DNA from: Chitinophaga sp. H8
Lineage (GTDB): Bacteria > Bacteroidota > Bacteroidia > Chitinophagales > Chitinophagaceae
Length of the DNA stretch: 64,000 bases
Assembly (NCBI RefSeq): GCF_040567655.1
Contig: NZ_JBEXAC010000002.1
Span: forward strand, 1,364,001 to 1,428,000
Direction: 5' to 3'
This document shows positions 33,682 through 42,559 of the stretch, one piece after another; within the stretch, counting starts at the first letter, position 1, and every line of letters begins with the position of its first letter. The notes below the pieces were generated by a model. That model did no database searches. It saw nothing but the letters and a program-made list of their open reading frames with translations, and was not told the DNA's origin. Position numbers and translations under genes: made by a program.

Positions 33682-35487
33682 TTAGCTATTATGGAAATAG
33701 GCCCATATCAGTTTGGCTTTTGCGTTGCCCACTTCTTTGGCAAGTTCTTCTTCTGAGAGTTGTTTTACTTTATTTACGGAGCGAAAGGTTTTGAGCAGTT
33801 GGGTAGCTGTATTTTCTCCTATCCCCTTGATGTTTTCCAGTTCATTTTTAAAGGTGCCTTTGCTGCGTTTTTGCCGGTGAAAAGTAATACCAAAACGGTG
33901 TACCTCGTCCCTTACCCGGCGGATCAGTTTCAGGCTTTCGCTATCATAGGAAAGGCGAAGGCTTTCGCTGGAACCTGGGAAGAATAATTCTTCTTCATTT
34001 TTGGCTAACCCCACTACCGTCATGCTGCCAATGAGATTCAGCGCCTCAATGCTTTCCATCGCGGAGCTCAGCTGGCCTTTACCACCATCGATGATGACCA
34101 GTTGGGGTAATGGCTGCTGCTCTGCGAGCAGGCGGTTATAACGGCGGTAAACGATTTCCTTCATAGAGGCAAAGTCGTTGATCCCTTCTACAGTTTTGAT
34201 GTTAAAATGGCGGTAATCTTTTTTGGAGGGAAGGCCATCTTTAAATACCACACAGGCAGCTACCGGATAGCTACCCTGGAAGTTAGAGTTATCAAAACAT
34301 TCAATATGCTCTGGTAAAGCGGGTAATTCCAGGTCGGCCTGCAGCTGGTACAATACCTTTTTCCTTTCCATATCACTCTTGCCTTCCAGGTGCAGTATTT
34401 TTTTACGATGGAGTTCTTCCCGGAAATAATTCACGTTCTTTTCCGACAGGTCCAGCAACTTTTTCTTATCCCCTGCTTTAGGCACCGTTATCGTGACACT
34501 GCTTTCCGGATATTCCAGGGCAAAGGGAACGATGATTTCATGGGTAAGGCTCTGGAATGCCTCCCGCAAATAAGCAATAGCATAAGACAATACTTCATCA
34601 TCATCTTCTTCCAGCTTCTTCTCTACAGTAACTGTTTTGGTATCTGTAATGGTGCCATTGAATACCCGGAGATAGTTTACATAGGCCTGGTTGCCATCGC
34701 TCAGAATGGAAAACACATCCACATTACCAACGTTTGTATTGACGATGGTAGATTTGGCTTTATAGGTATGGAGGCTTTCCATTTTCTGGCGGAGTATTTC
34801 TGCTTTTTCAAACTCCATGTTGGCTGCATGTTCCTGCATCTGTTCCCGGTACATATTGAGCACGGGAGACAGGTTGCCTTTCAATATGTTTTTTACCTGC
34901 AGTAATCCTTCCCGGTAATCTTCTTCTGTTTGCAGTCCTTCGCAGGGACCTTTACAATTGCCGAGGTGATATTCCAGGCATACCTTGAACTTGCCTTTCT
35001 GGATGTTCTGAGGCGTTAATTTGAGGTTGCAGGTACGTAACGGGATATTATACTTAATAATTTCCAGCAGTTCTCTTACCCTGCCTACTGATGTAAAAGG
35101 GCCGAGATATTCAGAGCCGTCCCTGATCAGGTTGCGGGTAAGGAATACCCGGGGGAAATCCTCGTGTTTGATCACGATAAAAGGATAAGTTTTATCATCC
35201 TTCAGATCGATATTGTATTTAGGGCGAAATTGTTTTATCAGCGAGTTTTCCAGTAAAAAGGCATCCTGTTCAGAGTCTACAATAGTGAACTCTATATGAT
35301 GGATATTTTCTACCAGTTTACGGGTTTTATAATTATCATGGTTTTTTACAAAATAGGAGCTTACCCTTTTACGCAGGCTTTTGGCTTTGCCCACATACAA
35401 TAGCTCGCCACCTGCTGAATAATATTTGTAGATACCTGCCTGCCAGGGAATGGTATGTGATATTTGTTGAAACTCCACATTTGTCAT
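33682..35487 (-). CDS. uvrC: UvrABC excinuclease subunit C
   Basis: About 601 residues, the normal length. Domains in order: GIY-YIG nuclease (about 15-95, G-I-Y-K-Y-Y ... L-Y-V-G-K-A-K), a Cys cluster region with C-L-E-Y-H-L-G-N-C-K-G-P-C (about 170), UVR motif (about 205-240), the RNase H-like C-terminal nuclease (E-C-F-D-N-S-N-F-Q-G ... V-I-D-G-G-K-G-Q) and tandem helix-hairpin-helix at the end (I-K-G-I-G-E-N-T-A-T). It makes both incisions in nucleotide excision repair. The ATG at 35487 lies three bases after the lipoprotein stop codon; a GTG at 35493 overlapping that stop is an alternative start. Confidence 0.95.
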   Translation of the reverse strand: MTNVEFQQISHTIPWQAGIYKYYSAGGELLYVGKAKSLRKRVSSYFVKNHDNYKTRKLVENIHHIEFTIVDSEQDAFLLENSLIKQFRPKYNIDLKDDKTYPFIVIKHEDFPRVFLTRNLIRDGSEYLGPFTSVGRVRELLEIIKYNIPLRTCNLKLTPQNIQKGKFKVCLEYHLGNCKGPCEGLQTEEDYREGLLQVKNILKGNLSPVLNMYREQMQEHAANMEFEKAEILRQKMESLHTYKAKSTIVNTNVGNVDVFSILSDGNQAYVNYLRVFNGTITDTKTVTVEKKLEEDDDEVLSYAIAYLREAFQSLTHEIIVPFALEYPESSVTITVPKAGDKKKLLDLSEKNVNYFREELHRKKILHLEGKSDMERKKVLYQLQADLELPALPEHIECFDNSNFQGSYPVAACVVFKDGLPSKKDYRHFNIKTVEGINDFASMKEIVYRRYNRLLAEQQPLPQLVIIDGGKGQLSSAMESIEALNLIGSMTVVGLAKNEEELFFPGSSESLRLSYDSESLKLIRRVRDEVHRFGITFHRQKRSKGTFKNELENIKGIGENTATQLLKTFRSVNKVKQLSEEELAKEVGNAKAKLIWAYFHNS

Positions 35488-35489
35488 AA

Positions 35490-36074
35490 TCACAAGGGGT
35501 TTTTAGGTTCCAGTCTTACTTTTACATCCATTTCTTTGGGAGCCAGGAAAGCAATTTTCTGAAAGGTGGTGATATTGATGGTTTTATTATACTGATAAAA
35601 CAGGTCCTGCCTGGATTCATATATCAGGTTGCGGGAATAGGAGTGAATATTTACTGTTTGTATTTGTCCTGTTTTATCAAGGTCGAGCATAATCTGCCGG
35701 GGATTTACCTGCGGGTCTTTTGCAGTATACACTACGGATTGGCTGCCTTTGAACTGATCGGTGAGGTGTACGGTATCATAGGCATCCCATAAAGAAGGTT
35801 TATTGATATCTGCATCTATAAATGGTTTCAGGAGGTCCTGCAGGGTAGCACTATCCTGTTTAAGGATGATCATACTATCTTCTTCGGAGCCTAGCCGTGC
35901 TGTTTTATGCAGCTGGAGGCCGCTTTGCTGCAGGCGTATTATTTCGGCTGAAAAAAAGCCTTTCAGGTCTCTGAATCTGGCAGGTGTATTTTGTGAATGA
36001 TTTTCATTTTCTGTATTACAGCCCAGGCAGCCTATCAGCGCCATTATCATGATAACTATGCACGCTCGCTTCAT
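35490..36074 (-). CDS. Uncharacterised lipoprotein upstream of uvrC
   Basis: The 194 residues carry a lipoprotein signal (L-I-G-C-L-G-C-N, Cys about 19). The mature part has I-I-R-L-Q-Q-S-G-L-Q-L-H-K-T-A near 50, then mixed alpha/beta content with a Y-x-x-x-D-P-Q-V-N-P-R-Q-I-M-L-D-L-D segment. I do not recognise a named family. It is coupled to uvrC by adjacent or overlapping stop and start codons. A near-consensus box TAATTTTA (36086-36079, minus strand) ends 4 nt before the ATG, the same spacing as three other genes here. Confidence 0.75.
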   Translation of the reverse strand: MKRACIVIMIMALIGCLGCNTENENHSQNTPARFRDLKGFFSAEIIRLQQSGLQLHKTARLGSEEDSMIILKQDSATLQDLLKPFIDADINKPSLWDAYDTVHLTDQFKGSQSVVYTAKDPQVNPRQIMLDLDKTGQIQTVNIHSYSRNLIYESRQDLFYQYNKTINITTFQKIAFLAPKEMDVKVRLEPKNPL

Positions 36075-36163
36075 TTTGTAAAATTAGGAAGAAAAGTTGG
36101 CAGTATGCCACTGGAATGAGTGGTAATATGCCATAAGAAAGCCTGATAAAGCAGGAAAAAGTA

Positions 36164-36190
36164 AATGCGCCGTGAAAACGGCGCATCGTG
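36164..36190 (-). terminator. Terminator of the LVIVD lipoprotein gene
   Basis: ATGCGCCGT (36165-36173) pairs perfectly with ACGGCGCAT (36178-36186) across GAAA. The minus strand continues TTACTTTTTCC. It lies 109 bp past the stop codon. Confidence 0.6.
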
Positions 36191-36294
36191 CATGAGCAAA
36201 TCTGTCGAGAGCACTAAAAACGTTAAACGTACAATCCCTTTAAATAGTTACTTTCTTATAAAAAATAGCTGGGACTGCTTATTACCCCGTGAGG

Positions 36295-37575
36295 TTATTG
36301 TTTTACCGTAATATTTATTTTACTGAGCAGTTTAGGCTGCAGCATGTTGCTGTAATCATACTGGTACAAACCATCCTTTGCCGTAACCAGGAGTATTTTG
36401 TTATGCGGGATCACATCAAACGCATCCAGTCCCTTTTCTTGGGCAAGCTGGGTAATAGCTGCGGGATCGTCTGCATTCATGAACCGGATACCGGTGGCCC
36501 CTTCACATACAAAGAGATTACCGTTGTCAATCCCAAGGCCATAAGGGCTGGTCATGGGGTAGCTTTTGATCAGTTTAGGCGCCATAATATCTTTTACATC
36601 CAGTACCATCAGTGAACTTTCCTGGTTGGGAGAGCAGGTATTCCCTGCCCGGAGGGTAATATAGGCGAGATCATTTTCCACCACTACAGGATCACACTTT
36701 TGGGCATGCTCGAAACGTCCTTTCATTGCAGGGCTTTCGGGGGTGGAGGCATCGAAAATGTACATACCACGCTGGCCTCCTACGAAGAGATTGGTGCGAT
36801 AGGGGAAAATGGTTTCTATCATACCGCCACCCATGATTCCTCCGGTGATTTCTGTTTTGCTCTTTTTTACGGGCGTTAATGGCTGTTGGATATCAAAAGC
36901 TGAGAGGGAGGTGATATCTACCGTATAGAGGTACTGGCCCAGCAGTGCAAATCTGGCCATAGAGCCACCTTTTCCCAGCGCCATACTGGCACTGGAAGGA
37001 GCTTTGGTACTTTGGTATGCCACTGCATTGTCCATCACAATCATTTCAATTGTCTGGCAATTGCTGGTCATGGTTGTATCCCTTAATTCATAATCTACCA
37101 CTATCTTATTGGGATCGGCAGCCGCAGTGAAAAATAGTTGTTGGCGGTTAGTGAAGACATCTTCCAGGCGTTTCACTTCTTTGATAGCTGCGGGGTTGCT
37201 GATATCCAGTGTAACCAGGTCACGGTAGCTATCAGCATAAAGGATATTGCCTCTCACCGCCATATCTACATTTCCGGGGATATTAACGAATGCAATGATT
37301 TTGGGCGCAGCGGGGCTGCTGTTGTCAATAATATGAATGCCTTTGTTCAGTTCATTCAGGAAGATGTAGTGACCAAGCAGGTAAATCTTTCCGGGCTGCT
37401 GAATAGTGTGCGGGGCCTCACTTTTTACTGCTTTTCTCAGGTCGGCAATGTCCATAAAGACTGGCGTATAGATGGTGTACTTTGACACCTGGGTACAGGT
37501 ATCAGGTTTTTGGCAGCCGGCAAGTAATAACAAGGATGCTGCTATAGCAGCACAAAAAAGGTAGAAAGATTTCAT
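36295..37575 (-). CDS. LVIVD-repeat surface lipoprotein
   Basis: The 426 residues have a lipoprotein signal (L-L-L-L-A-G-C-Q-K, Cys about 21) and a beta-propeller-like series of repeats of the LVIVD type: G-I-H-I-I-D-N-S-S-P-A-A-P, L-V-T-L-D-I-S-N-P-A-A-I, M-Y-I-F-D-A-S-T-P-E-S-P, L-M-V-L-D-V-K-D-I-M-A-P and I-R-F-M-N-A-D-D-P. Such proteins are common in Bacteroidota envelopes and are probably binding scaffolds; no enzyme motif is seen. Single-gene unit. Confidence 0.87.
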   Translation of the reverse strand: MKSFYLFCAAIAASLLLLAGCQKPDTCTQVSKYTIYTPVFMDIADLRKAVKSEAPHTIQQPGKIYLLGHYIFLNELNKGIHIIDNSSPAAPKIIAFVNIPGNVDMAVRGNILYADSYRDLVTLDISNPAAIKEVKRLEDVFTNRQQLFFTAAADPNKIVVDYELRDTTMTSNCQTIEMIVMDNAVAYQSTKAPSSASMALGKGGSMARFALLGQYLYTVDITSLSAFDIQQPLTPVKKSKTEITGGIMGGGMIETIFPYRTNLFVGGQRGMYIFDASTPESPAMKGRFEHAQKCDPVVVENDLAYITLRAGNTCSPNQESSLMVLDVKDIMAPKLIKSYPMTSPYGLGIDNGNLFVCEGATGIRFMNADDPAAITQLAQEKGLDAFDVIPHNKILLVTAKDGLYQYDYSNMLQPKLLSKINITVKQ

Positions 37576-37664
37576 GAGGAGGGTTTTTTAATAGAACGGC
37601 GTACTGGTAGGAAAGTTACAGGGCAGGAGCCGGTAGGCAGGTATTGGTGGCCGCTATACAGGAA

Positions 37665-37715
37665 AGGCCGGCTAAAAAGGATATCCCGCAGGGATATTTT
37701 GTTTTTAGCCGGCCT
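37665..37715 (-). terminator. Nested double-stem terminator after gpmI
   Basis: An outer perfect 14-bp stem (37665-37678 with 37702-37715, AGGCCGGCTAAAAA) encloses an inner perfect 7-bp stem ATATCCC/GGGATAT (37681-37697). It lies between gpmI and the LVIVD gene, both on the minus strand. Confidence 0.65.
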
Positions 37716-37789
37716 GAAGTTTTTATATAGTTGATTCGGTAATCAGGGGGTAAATGTGCTACCCTGTTTACCGGAAAACAATCAGGATA

Positions 37790-39313
37790 TTATACGAGCA
37801 GGTTACCTGTCATTTCAGGAGGTACCGGTAAGCCCATAAAGTGAAGAATAGTAGGTGCCAGGTCTCCCAGTTTACCATCCTTTACGGTGCCTTTAAATTC
37901 GTTGTTGATGATGAACAGCGGCACGAGATTTAGGGTATGTGCTGTATTGGGGGTACCATCCGCATTGATCATGTAGTCTGCATTGCCATGGTCGGCAGTG
38001 AGGAATACGGTATAATCATTTTTCAGCGCAGCGGTCACCACGCGAGATACGCATTGGTCTACCGTTTCCACAGCCTTTACAGCAGCTGCAAAGATACCGG
38101 TATGACCTACCATGTCTGCATTGGCGAAGTTGAGGCAAATAAAATCGGCCGACTTTTTCTCTATTTCCGGTACAATGGCATCGGTAATTTCGTTCGCGCT
38201 CATTTCCGGTTGCAGGTCGTAGGTAGCCACTTTGGGAGAAGGTACCATGATCCTGCTTTCGCCGGTGAATGGCACTTCCCGTCCGCCGGAGAAGAAAAAG
38301 GATACGTGCGGGTACTTTTCCGTTTCAGCGATACGGATCTGGGTACGGTTGTGTTTTTCCAATGCTTCCCCTAAGGTCATGTTAAGGTTATCATTTTCGA
38401 AAATCACGTGTACCCCTTTGAAGCTTTTATCATACTCGGTAATGGTAGTGTAGTACAGCGGGAGCTTTTTCATCTGGAAATCCGGCATATCCTCCTGGGT
38501 AAGCACCTGTGTTATTTCGCGGCAGCGGTCGGTACGGAAATTAAAGCACAGTACAGCATCCCCTTCCTGAATAGTGGTGATAGGTTGTTGCTGATCATTT
38601 ACTACGATTACCGGTTTGATAAATTCATCCGTTACACCCTCTGCATAGCTGGCTTTTACAGCCATGAGCAGATCCTGGGTAGGCGTACCGGTACCATGCA
38701 CCATGGCATCATACGCGAGCTTCACCCTTTCCCAGCGTTTATCGCGGTCCATTGCATAGTAGCGGCCTACCACGGTAGCGATTTTGCCGGTTGTTTTTTC
38801 CAGGTGTTGGGAAAGATCTGTCAGGTAGCCAAGCCCTCCTTTGGGGTCGGTATCCCGTCCGTCTGTGAAGGCATGAATAAACACTTTTTCAAGGCCATAC
38901 TCTTTGGCGATCTGCGTGAGTGCTTTCAGGTGTTCGATGTGAGAGTGTACGCCCCCATCGCTGAGCAGTCCCATTAAGTGGAGGGATTTATTATTTGTTT
39001 TTGCGTAAGCAAGTGTATCTGTCAGTACTTTATTTTGCGCCAGTTCTCCCGTGCGTACAGCAACGTTAATACGCTGTAATTCCTGGTATACAATTCTGCC
39101 GGCGCCAATATTTAAGTGTCCTACTTCGGAGTTGCCCATTTGTCCGTCCGGCAGGCCTACTGCTTCGCCGCAGGTAACCAGGGTGCTGTGGGGGTATTGA
39201 TTATACAAGCTGCTAACAAAAGGGGTTTTTGCCTGCGCAATGGCATCAGCTGCAGGAACCTGTCCTTGTCCCCATCCATCCATAATAACCAGAATGGCTC
39301 TTTTCTTTTCCAT
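37790..39313 (-). CDS. gpmI: 2,3-bisphosphoglycerate-independent phosphoglycerate mutase
   Basis: The 507 residues have the family's full length. Motifs: M-D-G-W-G at 11-15, catalytic Ser62 in N-S-E-V-G-H, H-A-F-T-D-G-R-D-T-D-P, R-Y-Y-A-M-D-R-D-K-R-W-E-R, N-F-R-T-D-R, and the metal-binding T-A-D-H-G-N-A-D near the C terminus. Glycolytic enzyme converting 3- to 2-phosphoglycerate. Its upstream region is taken up by heptamer repeat copy E, which starts 20 bp before the ATG, so promoter signals may be partly made of repeat sequence. Confidence 0.96.
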   Translation of the reverse strand: MEKKRAILVIMDGWGQGQVPAADAIAQAKTPFVSSLYNQYPHSTLVTCGEAVGLPDGQMGNSEVGHLNIGAGRIVYQELQRINVAVRTGELAQNKVLTDTLAYAKTNNKSLHLMGLLSDGGVHSHIEHLKALTQIAKEYGLEKVFIHAFTDGRDTDPKGGLGYLTDLSQHLEKTTGKIATVVGRYYAMDRDKRWERVKLAYDAMVHGTGTPTQDLLMAVKASYAEGVTDEFIKPVIVVNDQQQPITTIQEGDAVLCFNFRTDRCREITQVLTQEDMPDFQMKKLPLYYTTITEYDKSFKGVHVIFENDNLNMTLGEALEKHNRTQIRIAETEKYPHVSFFFSGGREVPFTGESRIMVPSPKVATYDLQPEMSANEITDAIVPEIEKKSADFICLNFANADMVGHTGIFAAAVKAVETVDQCVSRVVTAALKNDYTVFLTADHGNADYMINADGTPNTAHTLNLVPLFIINNEFKGTVKDGKLGDLAPTILHFMGLPVPPEMTGNLLV

Positions 39314-39332
39314 ATCTATGTACGTTTAAATT

Positions 39333-39482
39333 AAGCTACTAGCTACCAGCTATGAGCTACTAGCTGCTTATAGTTGCTGAAGACTTTTTATTTATTATTA
39401 CCCACTTCTCACTTTTCATAGCTCATAGCTCATAGCTCATAGCTCATAGCTCATAGCTCATAGCTCATAGCTCATAGCTCAT
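39333..39482. repeat. Heptamer element with a perfect 9 x 7-bp array (copy E)
   Basis: The left part has five units of the RAGCTAY type (39333-39367). After a 52-bp spacer comes AGCTCAT repeated nine times without error (39420-39482). It fills part of the 430-bp divergent gap between gpmI and the DUF4783 gene. The perfect array implies recent slippage expansion. The 10-mer and 11-mer parts of copies A and B are absent. Confidence 0.85.
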
Positions 39483-39743
39483 CAAAGCGATCCACAAGGT
39501 ACATCGTACCCGGTAAATTTTTCAGCAAAAATAAGATAAGCTGAAACATGTGCTGTATCAGGTTTTGTAAACAATTGTTAATAGTATGCTATTTTAATGC
39601 AATATTATATATTAATATAATTGTATAAATTAGCGCTTCAGTGCTACAACAATAGTGTGATTTTCGCGCTGCTAAATGATTTTGGCATAGTTTTAGCACC
39701 CCTTTCAGTTAATGAAAAACGCATTTTAAATAAAAAACTGGCA

Positions 39744-40163
39744 ATGAAAAAGCTAATATATGTGCTTGGAGTGTTGTTGTTGGGAGGCATTTTTACCGCA
39801 TTTACATTATCAGCAGGTCCTTTTAAACCGGTAGCTGCGGGCCCCTTTGAGGATGTGATAAGTGCAATAAAGCAAGGAGATGTAAGCGGATTGTCCCGGT
39901 ACCTTGATAATACTGTAGAAATAAATATAGGGGGCAAATCCAACTCTTACAGCAAGGCCCAGGCTGAAATAATTTTAAAAGACTTCTTTTCTAAAAACCA
40001 GGTGAAATCCTTTGAGATGATCCATAATGGTGAAGGTGGCGGTGGTTCCCGCTTTGGTATTGGAAATATGGCCACTTCGGGTGGTAATTACCGGACTTCC
40101 TTCTTTCTGCAGAAAAAAGGCGGGTCTATGGTATTGAATGAATTACGTTTTGAAAGCAAGTAG
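39744..40163 (+). CDS. DUF4783 protein, exported
   Basis: The 139 residues are counted from the ATG at 39744, which gives a proper signal sequence (M-K-K-L-I-Y-V-L-G-V-L-L-L); a longer frame to 39621 is open but looks non-coding. The mature part shows an NTF2/SnoaL-like pattern: F-E-D-V-I-S-A-I-K-Q-G-D, V-E-I-N-I-G-G-K-S-N-S-Y-S-K-A-Q-A-E-I-I-L-K-D-F-F. Matches DUF4783, often found just upstream of nadC in Bacteroidota, as here. A CATAGTTTTAGC promoter-like string lies at 39687-39698. Confidence 0.82.
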   Translation: MKKLIYVLGVLLLGGIFTAFTLSAGPFKPVAAGPFEDVISAIKQGDVSGLSRYLDNTVEINIGGKSNSYSKAQAEIILKDFFSKNQVKSFEMIHNGEGGGGSRFGIGNMATSGGNYRTSFFLQKKGGSMVLNELRFESK

Positions 40164-40203
40164 TGGTTAACATATTTACCTCATTAATTGAAAAAACCCT
40201 GAG

Positions 40204-40240
40204 GTGCTCCGCAAATATATGCGGGGCACTTTTTATTTTT
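40204..40240 (+). terminator. Terminator between DUF4783 and nadC
   Basis: GTGCTCCGC (40204-40212) pairs with GCGGGGCAC (40221-40229), with one mismatch, followed by TTTTTATTTTT. The T run also holds TATTTTTG (40234-40241), a possible -7 element for nadC. Confidence 0.7.
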
Positions 40241-40361
40241 GGCGAATATTGCATTGGAAGAAGGGTGGATATTGTGGAATTGATTGATAACCTGCTGTTC
40301 AGGACAAGCGAAACTTATTTTAGAATACGCTGTGGGATGGCAACCTAAAAAATGATCCGGT

Positions 40362-41213
40362 ATGTTAGATGAAAAAGCGCTGAATGATTTTATCCGTACT
40401 GCTCTGGCAGAAGACATTGGGAATGGGGACCATTCCACGCTGGCTTGTATCTCCCCTACTGCCAAAGGAAGCGCGCAATTAAAGATAAAGGAAGATGGTA
40501 TTCTGGCGGGTATGGAAGTAGCGGAAGCCATTTTTAAGTGGCTGGACATGTTTACCGTTTTTAAACCGCTGAAAAAAGATGGTGATGCAATGAAAGCCGG
40601 GGAAGTGGCATTTGAAGTACAGGCGGCCGTACATACCCTCCTGATGGCAGAGCGGTTGGTACTGAACTGTATGCAGCGGATGAGCGGTATTGCTACCCTT
40701 ACCCACCAATATGTGCAAGCACTGGAAGGGTATCATACCAAAGTACTGGATACACGTAAAACAACGCCTAATTTCCGTATGCTGGAGAAAGAGGCGGTAC
40801 GTATAGGCGGTGGTGTAAATCACCGTATGGGATTGTATGATATGATCATGCTGAAAGATAATCATATTGACTTTGCCGGAGGCATTACTGCTGCGGTGAA
40901 TAAAACAGTGGATTATCTGAAGCAGCGAGGGCTGCATCTAAAGATTGAGGTAGAAACCCGCAATCTGGAAGATGTTAAGGAAGTGCTGGCGGTAGGCCAG
41001 GTGCACCGTATCATGTTGGACAATTTTACTCCGGCACAGCTCGCGGATGCGCTGGCCCTGATTAACGGAAAGTATGAAACGGAAGCCTCCGGAGGTATTA
41101 CGTTGGCTACGCTGCAGGATTATGCCCAAACGGGTGTTGATTACATTTCCGTAGGGGCAATTATACATCATGCAGTAAGCCTGGACCTGAGTTTGAAAGC
41201 GATGGATTATTGA
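40362..41213 (+). CDS. nadC: Nicotinate-nucleotide pyrophosphorylase (quinolinate phosphoribosyltransferase)
   Basis: The 283 residues have the expected length. Landmarks: A-L-A-E-D-I-G-N-G-D-H-S-T near 15, E-R-L-V-L-N-C-M-Q-R-M-S-G-I-A-T near 97, L-D-T-R-K-T-T-P-N-F-R near 130, G-G-G-V-N-H-R-M-G-L-Y-D-M-I-M-L-K-D-N-H, and E-A-S-G-G-I-T near the end. It makes nicotinate mononucleotide from quinolinate and PRPP for NAD synthesis. Probably co-transcribed with the lipid-kinase-like and SUI1 genes that follow at short spacing. Confidence 0.96.
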   Translation: MLDEKALNDFIRTALAEDIGNGDHSTLACISPTAKGSAQLKIKEDGILAGMEVAEAIFKWLDMFTVFKPLKKDGDAMKAGEVAFEVQAAVHTLLMAERLVLNCMQRMSGIATLTHQYVQALEGYHTKVLDTRKTTPNFRMLEKEAVRIGGGVNHRMGLYDMIMLKDNHIDFAGGITAAVNKTVDYLKQRGLHLKIEVETRNLEDVKEVLAVGQVHRIMLDNFTPAQLADALALINGKYETEASGGITLATLQDYAQTGVDYISVGAIIHHAVSLDLSLKAMDY

Positions 41214-41245
41214 GGCGCTAACTGCTCATTTAAAACCACCCTGTT

Positions 41246-42133
41246 TTGAAGAAAATATTATTTATCATCAACCGGAAAGCTGGTACTGACAGGGAGAAAC
41301 GCCTGGAGGGAGCTATCCGGCAACATTTACCTGCTTCGGATTTTGAAGTGGAGATTACGCATCTGGCCTATCTGGGCCATGGGGCCGACCTTGCCAGAGA
41401 AGCGGTAGAAAGGGGCGTGCATACCGTAGTAGCGGTGGGAGGAGATGGTTCTATCAATGAAATAGCCCAGGGACTGGTAGGTACACGTACTGCGCTGGCT
41501 ATTTTACCGCTGGGGAGTGGCAATGGGCTGGCACGTGCGCTGAAGATTCCATTGGATGTGTCAAAGGCTTTGCAACTGATTGTACAAAATAAACAATTAC
41601 CTATTGACGTAGGGTATGCCAATGAGCACTTGTTTTTAAGTAATGCAGGAGTAGGATTTGACGCATTGATAGCGGATCAGTTCCGGCATACTAAAAAGCG
41701 GGGATTATGGGGCTATGCGAAGCTGGTGATTGGTGGGTTCCGCCGTTACCAGCCTGCTGCTTATTCCATTGGTATTGACGATAAACGGTTGCAGGAAAGG
41801 GCCTTTTTATTAACGGTAGCCAATGGTAATCAGTTTGGTTATGAGTTTAAGCTGGCCCCGCAGGCAAATGTATTTGACGGACAGCTGGATGTATGTGTAA
41901 TGCCACCGGTGGGATTCTTTAGCTTGTTGCCGGTAAGTATTTACTCGCTATTGGGCAGGATTGATAAAACCCGCTACATGAAACATTTTACCGGTAAGGA
42001 AATTGTAGTGAAAAGTGAAGCGCTGGCTTACCTGCAGGTGGATGGAGATGCCGTGGCCCTGAGTACAGGAGGAGAAGTAAGGTTTAAAGTACGCCCCGCT
42101 GCCCTGGTGGTGATTGTGAATGACAAAGTTTAA
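41246..42133 (+). CDS. Diacylglycerol/lipid kinase family protein (YegS-like)
   Basis: The 295 residues start at TTG (41246); the sequence K-K-I-L-F-I-I-N-R-K-A-G fits the family start and no ATG is available upstream. Key motifs: V-A-V-G-G-D-G-S-I-N-E (nucleotide binding, about 68-78), I-L-P-L-G-S-G-N-G-L-A-R (about 93-104), and G-V-G-F-D-A-L-I-A. It phosphorylates diacylglycerol or a related lipid at the inner membrane. It lies 32 bp after nadC and 11 bp before the SUI1 gene. Confidence 0.9.
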   Translation: MKKILFIINRKAGTDREKRLEGAIRQHLPASDFEVEITHLAYLGHGADLAREAVERGVHTVVAVGGDGSINEIAQGLVGTRTALAILPLGSGNGLARALKIPLDVSKALQLIVQNKQLPIDVGYANEHLFLSNAGVGFDALIADQFRHTKKRGLWGYAKLVIGGFRRYQPAAYSIGIDDKRLQERAFLLTVANGNQFGYEFKLAPQANVFDGQLDVCVMPPVGFFSLLPVSIYSLLGRIDKTRYMKHFTGKEIVVKSEALAYLQVDGDAVALSTGGEVRFKVRPAALVVIVNDKV

Positions 42134-42144
42134 ATAAGAATGCT

Positions 42145-42474
42145 ATGAAAAAGAAACATAACCCAGGGGGACTGGTATACTCTACAGACCCCAATTTTTC
42201 TTTGGGAAAAGAAGAACAAGAAGAAATTGAAACCTTGGCTCCTGCACAGCAGCAATTGAGGGTGAAGCTGGACACGAAGCAACGTGCCGGTAAAGTAGTA
42301 ACGCTGATAGATGGGTTTGTGGGCACAGTGGCCGACCTGGAGAAGTTGGGCAAGGAGTTGAAAACGAAGTGTGGTACCGGCGGTAGTGCAAAAGAGGGAC
42401 AGATCCTGATCCAGGGCGATTATAAAGACAAAGTGGTGAAGTGGTTGCAGGACTGGGGATATAAAGTGAAGTAA
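42145..42474 (+). CDS. yciH: SUI1/YciH-type translation factor
   Basis: The 109 residues have a short basic and acidic N-terminal tail (1-35), then the SUI1 (eIF1-like) fold: L-R-V-K-L-D-T-K-Q-R-A-G-K-V-V-T-L-I-D-G-F, L-G-K-E-L-K-T-K-C-G-T-G-G-S-A-K, and G-Q-I-L-I-Q-G-D-Y-K-D-K-V-V-K-W-L near the C terminus. Bacterial YciH influences fidelity of start-site choice under stress. Ends at a strong two-way terminator. Confidence 0.93.
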   Translation: MKKKHNPGGLVYSTDPNFSLGKEEQEEIETLAPAQQQLRVKLDTKQRAGKVVTLIDGFVGTVADLEKLGKELKTKCGTGGSAKEGQILIQGDYKDKVVKWLQDWGYKVK

Positions 42475-42492
42475 GTTTATTGTTAATGGAAC

Positions 42493-42538
42493 AAACGAAG
42501 GATCATGGCGGTAGTGAACTGCTCATGATCCTTCGTTT
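42493..42538. terminator. Bidirectional terminator between yciH and the aldo/keto reductase gene
   Basis: A perfect 15-bp stem (42493-42507 with 42524-42538; AAACGAAGGATCATG) lies between convergent genes, with an A/T-rich flank on each side. Confidence 0.8.
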
Positions 42539-42559
42539 ATTATGTGCAAGGAGTGCGTT

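Noticed and set aside
39420..39482. CRISPR array
   Set aside because: The repeats are 7 bp and contiguous, with no spacers and no cas genes.
39621..39743. N-terminal extension of the DUF4783 protein
   Set aside because: The added 41 residues precede a good signal peptide that starts at 39744 and would bury it.
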